A stretch of 64,000 nt of DNA, taken from assembly GCA_002633025.1 (NCBI GenBank), contig NMRB01000163.1, positions 14,815-78,814 of the forward strand. The letters run 5' to 3'. A program made the translations under genes and the position numbers. Under the pieces are notes generated by a model. It worked only from the letters and a program-made list of their open reading frames with translations, had not been told where the DNA came from and made no database searches. This document shows, in pieces, positions 44,510 through 55,804 of the stretch. Each line of letters begins with the position of its first letter. Position 1 is the stretch's first letter. The stretch is from Notospermus geniculatus (Eukaryota; Nemertea; Pilidiophora; Heteronemertea; Lineidae).

Positions 44510-47500
44510 CTACACCTCCAAGGTTTCTGAATCTTTGATGGTTCCTTGATGACCTCCAGATCTGCTTGGGTTTGCTCTTCGACTTGCTTGTCACCTCCAT
44601 CTCCCTCCCCAGTCACTATGCTTGGAAATGGTTCGGGCTGCAAAATAAGCGAAATGCGATCACTTTTGCCCTGGATATTACCGGTATTTCAATTTTAGCA
44701 TAAGTGGCGTCTGCAAGTAAAGGAATACAGAGGTATACATTTGCAACAAAAATAGCGATATTTCGCACATCGTATTTATCTCCAAAAAAGATAAAAACAA
44801 TGTACCGGTATATATACCTTTTTTACTTTCATGTTGGTGTACAGCTGGAGGGCTATCCTGTATTCCCTGGCATTATACAGACATTTGGCAGCAGAAAGGT
44901 ATTGGTTGCATTTCAGGTACTTGAGCGACGCACACATGTACCGTTCCCGCTTCAGGGTGCTGTCATCAACAGTGCGCTTGGCCTCTAGAACCTGCTGGTG
45001 AGCACGGCAAAGTTGATACAATTTCTCTCGTCCAGCCTTTATGTAACATTCCCCTGCTACTTTGTACATATGTTTCTTCAGCAATTCGTCCCCTCTCGAT
45101 TTCCATTCTGTCTTGGTTGATTTCTTGAAGAACAATTCGGTCAACCCTGAAACAGCGTTAAGAGTACATCTGATGATGATGCGAAGGGTGTATGGCGAAA
45201 CAGCTGTTTAATTCCTGGTACTGATTTTAATATGTATACACTGTATGACGAAAATAAATTGATGCACGTTGATTTTGTTGAGCCGCTGATTTTGCATCTT
45301 GCTTTCCCAGTCGTTTGTGGAGTGTAGTGCGGCGGCCGGAGCGACACAGCGACTGGGTCCCGAGTCTAATGTAGTATGGTTCCAAGCGAAGTCGCCGAAA
45401 CCCACGAAAACTACCAACTGAGCGTCCCAGTTACAAAATATTCAAAAGAAATGCGAAATACAGGTTATCTATTGCCCAAACTACTCGTGTGTAGGCCTAT
45501 CTGCGAAATCCACGGAGGTTACCCTGCAATGTGTCAAAGTTGAGAGCTCCGAGTTGCCCATATAGAACCAACTTGAGCGAGAGAAATATCACGTACTAGC
45601 GAAGGGCGAAGCGCCTTAAAGGACCACAGTATTGCTTCCCAATCCTGCGTTTCACCTACCCGCGTTAAGGGATACCTCTATTGACGACTTGGTAAACCAC
45701 GCATGCAACTACGTGCATTGTAGTATCAAACATTCTCCAACACTGTGGCGAAATGCTTAACAACAGTATTGGAGAATGGTGTCGGTGGCGCCGGCTGTCG
45801 ACAGAAAGTGGCAATACCGTGGTCCTTTACTATAGAGGTACAGAATACGGACAAGCTGACGAACAAAGATATCATGGTCATGAACCCTTTATTAGGCCAA
45901 TGTTCGCCAAAACCCGGCCTTAAGAATACGGCCGTTGTTACATAGAGCTCGTTTCACTCTTCGTGATTTGATAGAATCACCCGTAGACTGGAAGCCTGAA
46001 CATTGCATTCTCCAAATGCTGAAACTGAAACGGTTATTGTCGTCCTGGGTAAACCTTAATCTTACCCAGCTGGGTAATCCTTTTTCTTACCCACCATCTT
46101 CCTGGGTAAACTTTAGGTCTGCAAATCTTACCCAGCTTGAAATTGGCCCCACGTAGATACGCTGAAACGGTTATTCTTGCATTTATTTGTTGATGCACCT
46201 CATATAAGCTGTGGTTTTCCCTTTTGTGGAATAAAGAATCAGCACAATAACCGTTTCCGCGTATCTACGTGGGGCCAATTTCAAACTGGGTAAGATTTGC
46301 GTGCCTTTGGTTTACCCAGGAAGATGGTGGGTAAGAAAAAGGATTACCCAGCTTGGTGCTGGGTAAGAGGTTTACCCAGGACGACAATTAATAACCGTTT
46401 CAGCTCCATGCTGCTTCCACAGAGAGGCGTTCGTTTTCTGATGTTGATGAATCGAAAATGAGGAGTGAAAATGAAAAAGACAGTGAGTCGTTTATCTCTA
46501 TGGGTCATATGAATAAAGAGTAGCAAATGCTTTTACTTGAATTTTGCAATACAAATGCATTAGGCAGTGCTGTACAAATCTGAAGTAAAAGCATTTGCTC
46601 GTCTTTATTCATATGACCCTATGTAATAGTACTACCGTAAGCAGTGCTAGCAAAACTGGTTCGTCGCCAGTCCTGTTTGGTACAAGTAGGCCTACATGTA
46701 TTTATGATAATAATCATGATAACTTGCCATGCTCATTGCCCGTCCCGTCAGCTTTCACCGTTCGCACCAGTTTTTTCGCCTTGAAATATTCAAACATCGG
46801 AGTGCTCGCCGTTTTATCCTCATCGAAGAACCATACGTTACCCCTTGCTCTGGTCACAGCTGTGTACAGATGTTTCAATTCTGAGTTTAAGATCTTGTGT
46901 TTCTGTGGGTCAAATTTCAGGTGTGGTCTTTTTTTCCCCTTGCCTGCCACTGAAGTTAAAAAAAGTTAAAGTTTGGGTTTATAGTCTGACATCAACTACG
47001 GTAAAGGTTCTCATCCGGCTTTACACTTTAACCCCAGTCTGTCCTAAAACATTTCAGTAGAACTCCGATGAGCTGCTCATTCAGCGCTACAATCGAGCAT
47101 TTCCGACCGGTACCCATTTATACACCTGGGTGGAGAGAGGCCAGTGAGGCAAAGAGACTTGCCCCAAGTCTCACGCCCAGTGGGATTCGAACCCGGGACC
47201 CCCTGACCGCTAGTCGGAGGCCCGAACCACTACACTACCGGGCTCCTCAAACATCGGGGTTACAATCAGAATTTGTAACCAAAGTAACCCAAGGCATATT
47301 CCCAGTCATAAGACAGCTAGGCTACATGTAAGACCCTCGGCTGTTCCATCGAGTTTGGTTTGTGTTCAGTTTTTCTACACTCCACAAGTATATGGACTTT
47401 CGCAGTAAATGCCCTCTCAAATACATCCTAATATCATAACTGCTCGCTCTTTTACTTGTATTTATTACTTACATGTGTTCGTTTTAATAACCTCCATTTG

Positions 47501-50500
47501 ACAGGTTGTCGACGATTTCCGTGCCTTTTCTTGTTCCGAGAGAATTGTGTCCAAATCTAGAAGAACTCTCCACTCATCCTTCGCCTGGAACCAGACAATG
47601 CATCACTTGATTAGCAGTGAAGCTGAAAGGGTAAATGTCGTCCTGGGTGTATAGAAAGATTACCCAGGATCTCAATCTTCACTAAAACAATACCCTGGGT
47701 GTACTTTCGGAAGCCGAACATCACCCAGCATCGTAGTCTGACAACTTGATTCGAGGTTGTCTCGCCCGTGGTCACGTGACTGGCTGAAGAATATCATGAA
47801 CAGCTACACTCAACAAGCACCGCGGCGCGAGACCGCGAGATTCCACGGGGTTTCTAAATAGGACTCGTTCCTAGGCACTGATTGCGGAAGCTGGGTGACG
47901 TTCGGCTACCGAAACTACACCCAGGGCATTGTTTTAGTGAAGACTGAGATCCTGGGTAATCTTTGTACATACCCAGGACGACATTTACCCTTTCAGCAAC
48001 AGTGAATGGACTTTAACCCCAAAAGGCGTCAGCACGGCAGGGGGAAATGACGACACTCTCGGGGTGAAGAAAACACACCCGTACAGTGGTGATACCTAGT
48101 AGTGTCACGCCCGCGCACCATTTAGTGAAATAGACATAGACCAATCATTTGCATTTTGACCCGTATTATCATTAGTAACTTTTTGAAGCGTACATGTACA
48201 TGTACCATTTATACCAACGTATGTACAGTCATTGACATGAGTTTATCTACACCTACTACCTTGAATATTTCAAATACTACTGGGCCAATTTTAACACGGT
48301 TTGTACCACATGAAAGTATATAACCTTGGTCATATTTCTGCATCAAACTTTTGGAAATTTGGAAATATCATAATTATGTAATACCTCATTAGAAACCCCC
48401 CTAAAAATCAACATTTTTATTATGGATTTTTTGGTGACTTTTGTTACAGGGTTGATAGAGTGGAAGTTTCTAAGGATTTTGAGCTTTGTTTCGTCAAAAT
48501 ATCTTGAGTGGTTGCTCATATATTTGAGATCATCAAAATTTCGATATTTTGAGAATTTCCAATTTTTCACAAAAATTTGATATTAGTAGAGAGAGCTCAC
48601 CTAGAAACGTAGGAGAATGAAGTTTTGGAACTTTAAGCGTAAACTGGCTGGAAGTTACAGCTGTTAAAGAGTCTAGCATATCAACATTTTGATATTCTGA
48701 AAATATGCAAAAAGTTCCAAAATTTTGTAAGCCCATATTCTGAGGTTAGCTTTAACTAATGACATCAAAATTTCCTGAAAAACACGAAAATCTCAAACTA
48801 TCAAAAGATGATCTCAAATATCTCAGCAACCACTTGAGATATTTTGATGAAACAAAGCCCAAAATCCTTAGAAAGTTCCATTCTATCAAAACTGCAACAA
48901 AAGTCAAAAAAAAAATTCCATAATAAAAATGTTGATTTTTAGGGGGTTTTCTAATGAGCTATTACAAAATTATGATATTTCCAAATTTCCAAAATTTTGA
49001 TGCAGAAATATGACCAAGGTTATATACTTTCATGTGGTACAAACCGTGTTAAAATTGGCCCAGTAGTATTTGAAATATTCAATGTAGTAGGGGTAGATAA
49101 ACTTATGTCAATGACTGTACATGCAATGCACATGTGGATACATATTCATTCAATTGGTGTTTTGGAATGGATACAACGGCGAATTGAATTATTTCATCGT
49201 GATCAATTTGAATTTACCGCTGAATCTTTGAAGAAGTTGAAAAGCAGAATATCATCGAATTCCAATCCTTTCGATTCGTAGATCGTCAACACCAAACCAA
49301 AGGTGAGTTCTTCAGGTATCTTATCCCGGGCTTCCTCATTTACGACAAGAATGGCTTGATGGGCTCCAAATTCAATTTGGGACGTCTCTCGCTTGCTACC
49401 GCAGAGTAGTAGAGCTAGGTCGCTGTAACTGCAGCAGTCGATAACAACCGGTTCTGGACCCTTGAAAAGCCCCGTGTCCTTCAGTTTTCCTCTATCGTAT
49501 GAACCAGGGAAGAAAACGTCGATGAGATCCAGAATGCTTGTTGCGAGATCTAGAATGCCAGAGTGAGACCTGTAGTTGTGTATTAAGTTATATATATTTT
49601 GCGGTGCACCTACTGGTGTGGATTTCCCCCGTTCCTCCTTTGCACAATAGAACAAAGATCGGAGGTCTTCAAAGCGGAAGGCAATACCACGCATGATACT
49701 CTGAGCTGTGTCTCCTGTCAGAAACATGTTGTTAGGGTCAAGGCAGCATTGCACCAGCAGGTCCAGCTCACCGTGTGTGAAATCTTGTGCTTCATCCACG
49801 TATATCTCATGAATGAGCCATTCGGGACCTTCCACTCTCCGAATTCGGCGATACAGGTTAAAGATCAAGTCCATTTCATCAAAATACCTCTTTTTCTTGA
49901 TTAGTTTCTGGTAACTCTGAAACAACTGGTAGATGAGCTCCCTGGAACCAAGAAAATTTGGAGCACGTTTCCTCCCAAGGGACTCATAGTCATCCAGGTC
50001 CAACCATCCGTGTTTACTGCGTAGTGCCTCTGCAGACCCTTTGATAAATGAGTTGATTTCTGTCCACACAAGTGATGCGTGACAGACAACTTTTTTCTTC
50101 TGTGCTTTTTTCATTTGTGGCCAGAGTTCTTCAGCGAACAATTCATATGTCACTTCTCGCCGTGGATCCCATTTTTTGTCTTGGTCTGTTGCTGCAGCAT
50201 CCGGATTTTCTTCCTCTTCTGCCGCTGAATCTTCATCATCTCCCATGTCCGGTATGAAGGTCAATGGGCCATCTTCTTCACCCCATCCAACAATCTCTCG
50301 CTTCAGAGAACCATCCTCGGTCCGCTCGAAGAAGTGTGGCTCAGGCAGGGAGGCATCAAGCATCAAAAGAAACTGTTTAGATGTCAGAAACAGCGGATAT
50401 GCACATCGGTGAGCAGCCTGCAGACGAATAGGCAATGGTTCATCCTCAACGTCAACATGGTGTTTTGCCTCTGGACAGGGATGGCTTAGATATTCAAAGT

Positions 50501-53500
50501 TTCTGCTGACTTCCGTGCAAAGGATTGGGTTTTTTGTGATGAATATCTGATGAAGACGGTCGTTGATATTTCGACGAGAGCCTTGTAAAGAGCATGCTCC
50601 CTTATCATGCTGCCCTGAAACTTTGTTGTCAGTACTTGACTCCACCACTTTACTTCCCTGGATGCCAATGGCATCTTCACTTTGGTTCTTGGTACTAACG
50701 CCCTTGTCGCCCGTAGTGCTAGAATACATTACTGCTCTTGTTGGCAGAGGGTTGTCACCGACAGAAATTTTCAAACTCTTCACAAATCTTGACCACAGTC
50801 GATACAAACAGCATGTTGTTTTCCCAGTCCCACTCCGACCAAGCAAAAGTATTGGAGATGGCGGATTGTGCTGAATGTTGATGATGGCGTCCTCTTGCTC
50901 CGTGACACTGAAGGGAAAATCTATCTTCACTTCTTGGTTGTCCAGAATTGAGCTGATAAAAAAATTGTGGAAGGAGTACCACTTCATAATCTGGTATTCG
51001 GTTCCTTTGGAACTTGCTGGAGGAATGAACAGCTCCGAACCGGCCATGTCGAAATAGCGGAACCAGCGGAAACAACGGAACCAGCGGAACTTGAAGGAAA
51101 AACAGTGTTGTTTTTTAAATAATAACTGCACTGTTCAAATCGAATTGTTAGGCACCGAAAAAACTAGGTCTACGGTAGGCCTAGGCCATGTTGGCCCACC
51201 GGTAGCCTAGCCTAGACCTAGCATGCCTGGGGCCTACATTTAGGTCTCAATTCGCACATCATGACTGCAGCCGCGTGTTGCTTACCAACACCGAGCCGTG
51301 TGTTGCTTTCAGTCAACAGCTGAACGAAGCAAGGACGATTCACGTGCTCGTTCTGTCGGCTGCAGACCAGGTTCCGCTGGGTTCCGTTGTTTCCGCTGGT
51401 TCCGCTAATTCGACATGGCCNTTTCCTGGACGCCAGTGGCATGTTCATTTTGGTTCTTTGTACTTCCGCCTTTTTCGCCCATAGTATACTTCACTGCTCT
51501 TGGGGGCAGAGGGTTGTCACCGAAAGTAACTTTCAAACTCTTCACAAATCTTGACCACAATCGGTACAAACAGCATATTGTTTTCCCAGTCCCACTCCGA
51601 CCAATCAAAAGTATTGGAGATGGTGGATTGTGCTGAATATTGATGATGGCGTCCTCTTGCTCCGTGACACTGAAGGGAAAATCTATCTTCAGTTCTTGGT
51701 TGTCCAGAATTGAGCTGATAAAAAAATTGTGGAAGGAGTACCACTTCATAATCTGGTATTCGGTTCCTTTGGCACTTGCTGGAGGAATGAACAGGTCCGA
51801 ACCATCTTCACCGACTGTGAACGTTCTGGGTATTCTCCGACGGTTCTTTCTTCGGCAGCCCTCTTTTCCTTCGATTCCAACCAATTTCTTCTGCAGGAGG
51901 CACTCCTCACTTCTTTTATGAGATTCTACAACGTTCTGGACGCTTTTGTAGATCTTATCGTGATCAAAAACAATGTCCCAAATCCTTATCACCTCGGCGT
52001 AAATTGGTTTGCAATCCGTCGACTTACTTTCCTGCTCATTTTCACTAAGTCTGGCTGTGGAAGGGTGACTGTGCCTGGAAGAAAACGTAATGTCAATCTC
52101 CCATACCAGTCTTGCTGCTTTGGTGACCTTTGCCTCGAAAAGTTGGATGTTTTTGGGAACCGAGTCCAATCTTTTTACGAGATGTGGCTGGTCATTGAAC
52201 TCTCCAGATGCAAGCATCTTTATCGTTTTGAAGATTCGCTTCGTTAATTTTTTGTCTACCCTCTTCTTGTATAGTATTTTCCAGACATCATATGTGCACT
52301 CGATTTCCCATTCGAGGTCTTTGAAATAGCCGGGCTCCAGGATATCATCAGAGTCATCCTCACCAACCGAAGAGGCCACACTGTCACTCGCTTGAAATTC
52401 CTGACAATGAAAATGTTTTCTCGCTCGTTCCTCTCCCAATGTTTCTGTCCTCTTTGTATTTTCCTCACTGATAATCAGCCTTTCTTTTTTGTCTTCTTCA
52501 GCAGGACAAGCACCACCCAACGTTTGGCCGGCAGATTTCTGGCTCCAGTGTCGTGTGCTTTCATTTTCATGACGTGATTTACTTGAACGATCAGCATTCC
52601 CTAAAGTTGCTGCTGCTTCATCTTCCTCAAAATCGGATGAGTCAGAATCGTGCTGATCAAGTTTATCTAGTACGTGTTGTATTCTTTTACGGGATTTAGC
52701 AATGCGTCGTTTCCAATTCTGTTTGTCAGCAAAAACGTTGGCTCGGGGGTCGCTCCTTTTTGGTAGGCACATGATGGCTGTTTTACCTTCGTCGTTGCAA
52801 ATATCTTCGTCAACGCCTTTACCCAAAAGCAACTTCACCGCCTGCATACCAATATTCACATTTTGTGCTTTGGCAGCGACATGAAGGAGAGTATCTCCAT
52901 GACGTTTGTCCCGCTGTGTGGGATTCAGTATCTCATACTTGTCTCTGTCTTTCTCATGTAAGTCTAAGAAGGCCTTCAGGAGTTGGAAGTTGTCTGGAAG
53001 TTAGATAAAATATGCAGTATACGTCAACCCCATTACATTTACATCCCTGGGGTCCACCGTCCTATCGGGCCCCTGTGAAACGAGGTACATATCAGTTATG
53101 AGCAATCTTCAATCTTGGTCAAGTCATTCCCGAGTTACAGGACTTTGATGATTTGGGGGTTATGCCACCTGGCGGCCATATTGGATGTTCGATCGAGCCG
53201 TGACTTCACATGCACATAAAGATCATTTAGAGGGAGCTACATACCACATTTGTGTACTCCAGGTCAAGTAATTCTTGAGTTATAGCAATTTGATGATTTT
53301 CGGGTTATGCCACCTGTAGGCCATATTGGATGTCCAATCGGGCTGAAACCTTACGTGCACATATAGATTATCTAGAGGGAGCCACATATCAAATTTGAGC
53401 ACTCTGGGTCAAGTCATTCCTGAGTTATAGCACGTTGATGATTTTCGGGTTATGCCAACTGGTGGCCATATTGGAAGTCAAATCAGGCCGAAATTTGACG

Positions 53501-55523
53501 TGCACCAGTCATAAAGGTCATCTAGAGGGAGGTACATATCAAGTTTGAGCACTCTGGGTCAAACCCACCCCGAGTTGTAGCACTCAGACGATTTTCAGGT
53601 TACGCCACCTGGCGGCCATATTGGATGTCCGATCGCGCCGAAACACGGTGTTTTTGAAGGTACCCCTCTAATACATGTGTAAGATATGAAGTCGCTCAGT
53701 GGAATAATGGCGAACTGTGACAGGTATTGTACAGGAGAATGGGACCCGATGTACAGTTAACTTTTGAACGGTTGGATTTACACCCCAATGTATAACCAAT
53801 AGATAGAAACATGGTACCTCTTAATCAAATAAGCATGTTCTTTGTAGTTTTTGTCTACTTACATAATTGAAAATGGCATTTTTTGGTATTTTGAACCATT
53901 TTGTGTTAAAATTAACATAAAATATTCACTTCTTATTACATAACTACCGAAAACAATTTAGAACATGCTTATCTGCTTCTTAGGCACCATGCTTCTATCT
54001 ATTGGTAATACATTTATGGGGTGTAAATCCAACCGTTGAAATGTTAACTGTACATCGGGTCCCATTCTCCTGTACAAAGCTCAGTTCTCTGGTCCAATGA
54101 CAAAGTCAGTGTCCTCCTACTATTCAGAGTCAATTCCTCAGAATTGAGCAGTCGGTTTTCATGGCTATACAGCAGAAAATGATAGAGGGGTGACCCCTGA
54201 AGACTTTGATGGGGGTTAACCTTTTACAGCAGAGAGTTCTTCTTTTTCCCCCAAAATGGGGTTTTGCCCCCCAGCTATTAAGTATGTTACCGGTATGTAT
54301 CCTAATTAGATACACATATATGATAAAAATTTGGAGGTGATCCAGTTGTTAGTTTAGGAGTTATTACACTTTTTGTGTTTTTGGTTTTGGGCATCTGGTG
54401 GCCAAGCCAAGAATCGAATCGGACCGAAACTTGGTGTCATAGGTCATCTGACCTGGGTATACAAGTATATGTACCAAGTTTCAGATCAATAGCCCCAGCG
54501 GTTACAAAACGTGCCCTGCTAACGGACGACGACGGACACGGCATGAGGACAAAAGCTCACAGGTGAGCTAAAAATGGGAACGAGGTCTGTGCACTATCTA
54601 AATGTTTTCCAGTTGAGCAAAAATATGCTTTGTTATCAAAAAACACCGAATTTTCGAATCCGATGATCTGAATAACAACGGTTTTACAATGCTACATTTG
54701 TTGCATGTTTGGGCCGAAACCATTATGCATCCCCTTGCCGTGATAGACAGGCTTGCTTGATCTGTCCTACTTTGGATGATTGGATTGGCTCACTTATAAC
54801 CAGAGGGGTACAAGGTGCAATTAGGTCAGTGGCTCAGATCAACCAGATGATGTAAGATTATGTATAGTGAGTCAAAGTGAAGGTGTAGGCCTATTTCTGC
54901 AACGAATTTCCTGAGGCCTCGTTTATCTAATGCCTTTGTTGTCTGTACCGTTTTCAAGAGGGCGTCTTCTTTCACTTGTTTTTACAAAGGTCCCATTATC
55001 CTTCAATCATCGCCTGTAATGGATTGTGAAATCATCCAAAAGAAAACCCCAAACAAATTCAAAGACATGACGAATTTAAATGGTAGCCTATAGGTATGGT
55101 ACGTACCGTTTTGGGTCAAAGCAACTTTCAGAGCGGCATGGGGAGGTGTATCCCCTCCTGAGAGACTGAAATCCCGTGCATCAGCTCCATATTCGATAAG
55201 GAGGGGTATAGCCTTCCAATCTTTGTTTGTGATTGCAGCAGTGATTGGTCGCCCTCTGTTCAAGTGTGCCTTACATGGTGAGGCACCAGCCTTCAAAATC
55301 GTCTCTAATTTCTTATTATTTCGTTCATTAGCTGGTTGGGTGAAATATCCAGTTAAATCAACGTCTTTCGCTAAAGTTCCTATACGTTCCGGCCCATGTT
55401 GCATCTCGTAGGACTTGATCAGATTCTCCACAAGATTCCAACTTGGTGAATGTCCTTCCTGGGCGCGCTTTACGTGCCAAGAATACTGCCCCACGGGAAG
55501 CGATGTCAAGTAGGTAGGGACTA
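44510..55523 (-). CDS. TRANK1-like TPR/ankyrin-repeat UvrD-type helicase protein, partial
   Basis: Minus-strand exons: 55523-55107 (ankyrin repeats: GDTPPHAALKVAL, ITAAITNKDWKAIPLLIEYGA), 52993-51422 (HGDTLLHVAAKA ankyrin, acidic linker, then the helicase start), 51040-49218, 46949-46728, 45146-44818 and 44637 to about 44510. Helicase features are GRSGTGKTT (Walker A), YVDEAQDF (Walker B), GDTAQSI, NYRSHSGI, ESKGLEFDD and LYTAVTRARGN. The 45-kb exon has the TPR-like EWKSRGDELLKKHMYKVAGECYIKAG. This order matches animal TRANK1 proteins, whose role is poorly known. The 55107/52993, 46728/45146 and 44818/44637 junctions keep phase; 46728 uses a GC donor. Phase does not fit between 49218 and 46949, so an exon is missing or hidden there. 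The Walker A part is duplicated around 51421. N- and C-terminal ends are not in view. Confidence 0.8.
45616..45832. mobile_element. small foldback element
   Basis: Outer arms AAAGGACCACAGTATTGC and GCAATACCGTGGTCCTTT, inner arms CATTCTCCAACACTGT and ACAGTATTGGAGAATG. Lies in the TRANK1-like intron. Confidence 0.75.
46018..46404. mobile_element. 387-bp foldback element with GTCGTCCTGGGTA subterminal motif
   Basis: Arms of about 170 bp start near GCTGAAACGGTTATT (the left end has a doubled CTGAAA) and include GTCGTCCTGGGTAAAC, a CCCAGCTGGG-type palindrome and CCCCACGTAGATACGC. Target duplication is ambiguous. It sits in a TRANK1-like intron. Confidence 0.8.
46500..46621. mobile_element. 122-bp foldback element
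   Basis: GGGTCATATGAATAAAGA ... AAGTAAAAGCATTTGC arms of 38 bp face each other around a 42-base loop. Adjacent to the previous element. Confidence 0.8.
46958..47246 (-). repeat. tRNA-derived SINE, full copy
   Basis: On the minus strand it begins GGTAGTGTAGTGGTTCGGGC and includes CCCGGGTTCGAATCCCA; the body and tail match 15433-15730 throughout. It lies just upstream of the last helicase exon of the TRANK1-like gene, within the intron. Confidence 0.85.
47394..48228 (+). repeat. dispersed repeat interrupted by a MITE
   Basis: 47394-47612 and 48007-48228 together equal 14176-14622; the break is exactly the 47622-47997 element plus its duplication. Confidence 0.85.
47622..47997. mobile_element. 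376-bp foldback element, 9-bp target duplication
   Basis: Arms of about 110 bp start GCTGAAAGGGTAAATGTCG, contain GTCGTCCTGGGT, AAAACAAT.CCCTGGGTGTA and GAAC.TCACCCAGC. Flanks AGCAGTGAA (47613-47621) and AACAGTGAA (47998-48006) differ at one base; the paralogous empty site at 14391 confirms the insertion. Mutator-like by duplication length. Confidence 0.9.
48221..49120. mobile_element. 900-bp foldback element
   Basis: Arms of nearly 390 bp begin ATGTACAGTCATTGACAT and include ggtttgtaccacatgaaagt and ttgatgcagaaatatgacc. It occupies the interval in which an exon of the TRANK1-like gene would be expected. Confidence 0.85.
51042..51420. mobile_element. 379-bp inverted-repeat element at a contig join
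   Basis: GGCCATGTCGAAATAGCGG with a GGAACCAGCGGAAAC-rich arm (51042-51091) is mirrored at 51371-51420, directly before an N at 51421. On both sides lies the same coding segment of the TRANK1-like gene. Confidence 0.8.
53095..53715 (+). repeat. modular family C array, four units of about 145 bp
   Basis: The block GCCACCTGGCGGCCATATTG recurs at 53164, 53309, 53454 and 53604 (spacing 145, 145, 150) with TGTCCGATCG.GCCGAAA and TTTGAGCACTCTGGGTCAAG. It lies in a TRANK1-like intron. Confidence 0.85.
53730..54115. mobile_element. foldback element, ATACATTTATGGGG family, copy 3
   Basis: Arms ACGGTTGGATTTACACCCC and the reverse at 54013-54040, with TGTACAGGAGAATGGGACCC on both outer sides, around a 120-bp AT-rich centre. 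Confidence 0.85.
54285..54576 (+). mobile_element. family A element, 3' portion
   Basis: From gtatcctaattagatacac through GGCCAAGCCAAGAATCGAAT, the GACGACGGACACGG microsatellite and hairpin AGCTCACAGGTGAGCT to AAAAAT. The CTCF-like block is degraded (catctggtggcca). Confidence 0.8.
54577..55100. other. intron sequence, nothing recognised
   Basis: Lies between ankyrin exons of the TRANK1-like gene and has no shared repeat or open frame of note. Confidence 0.45.
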
Positions 55524-55661
55524 CTGAAGTGGAAAAGGGAAACATAAAATTAGTATGTTCGAATGTCTTCTTTCGTTCCTTCTGAATGACTTCGAAATCA
55601 AAGCAAACATGAGAGAGTAATTCTCGATGAATTCGATACGGTAAACAGACAAAATTTTGCA

Positions 55662-55735
55662 AGAAAGTGCCTGCCTGAAGAAGACCCCCGGTTGGGGTCG
55701 AAAATTTGCAAAAAATTCTGGAGGACGACCTCTGC
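55662..55735 (-). repeat. fragment of GGAAGTC hairpin repeat family
   Basis: GCCTGCCTGAAGAAGACCCC and GGTTGGGGTCGAAAATTTGC match one arm of 56714-56919. Confidence 0.75.
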
Positions 55736-55804
55736 TTTTATATCATTAAACAGACAAAAGAATCAAATGAGGAACCTGTATGTCTCAAGCTGGCGAGAAC
55801 TAAC

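Noticed and set aside
46009-46413. Target duplication for the 46018-46404 element
   Set aside because: Flanks tctccaaat and tccatgctg give no clear repeat; the left end is blurred by a doubled CTGAAA.
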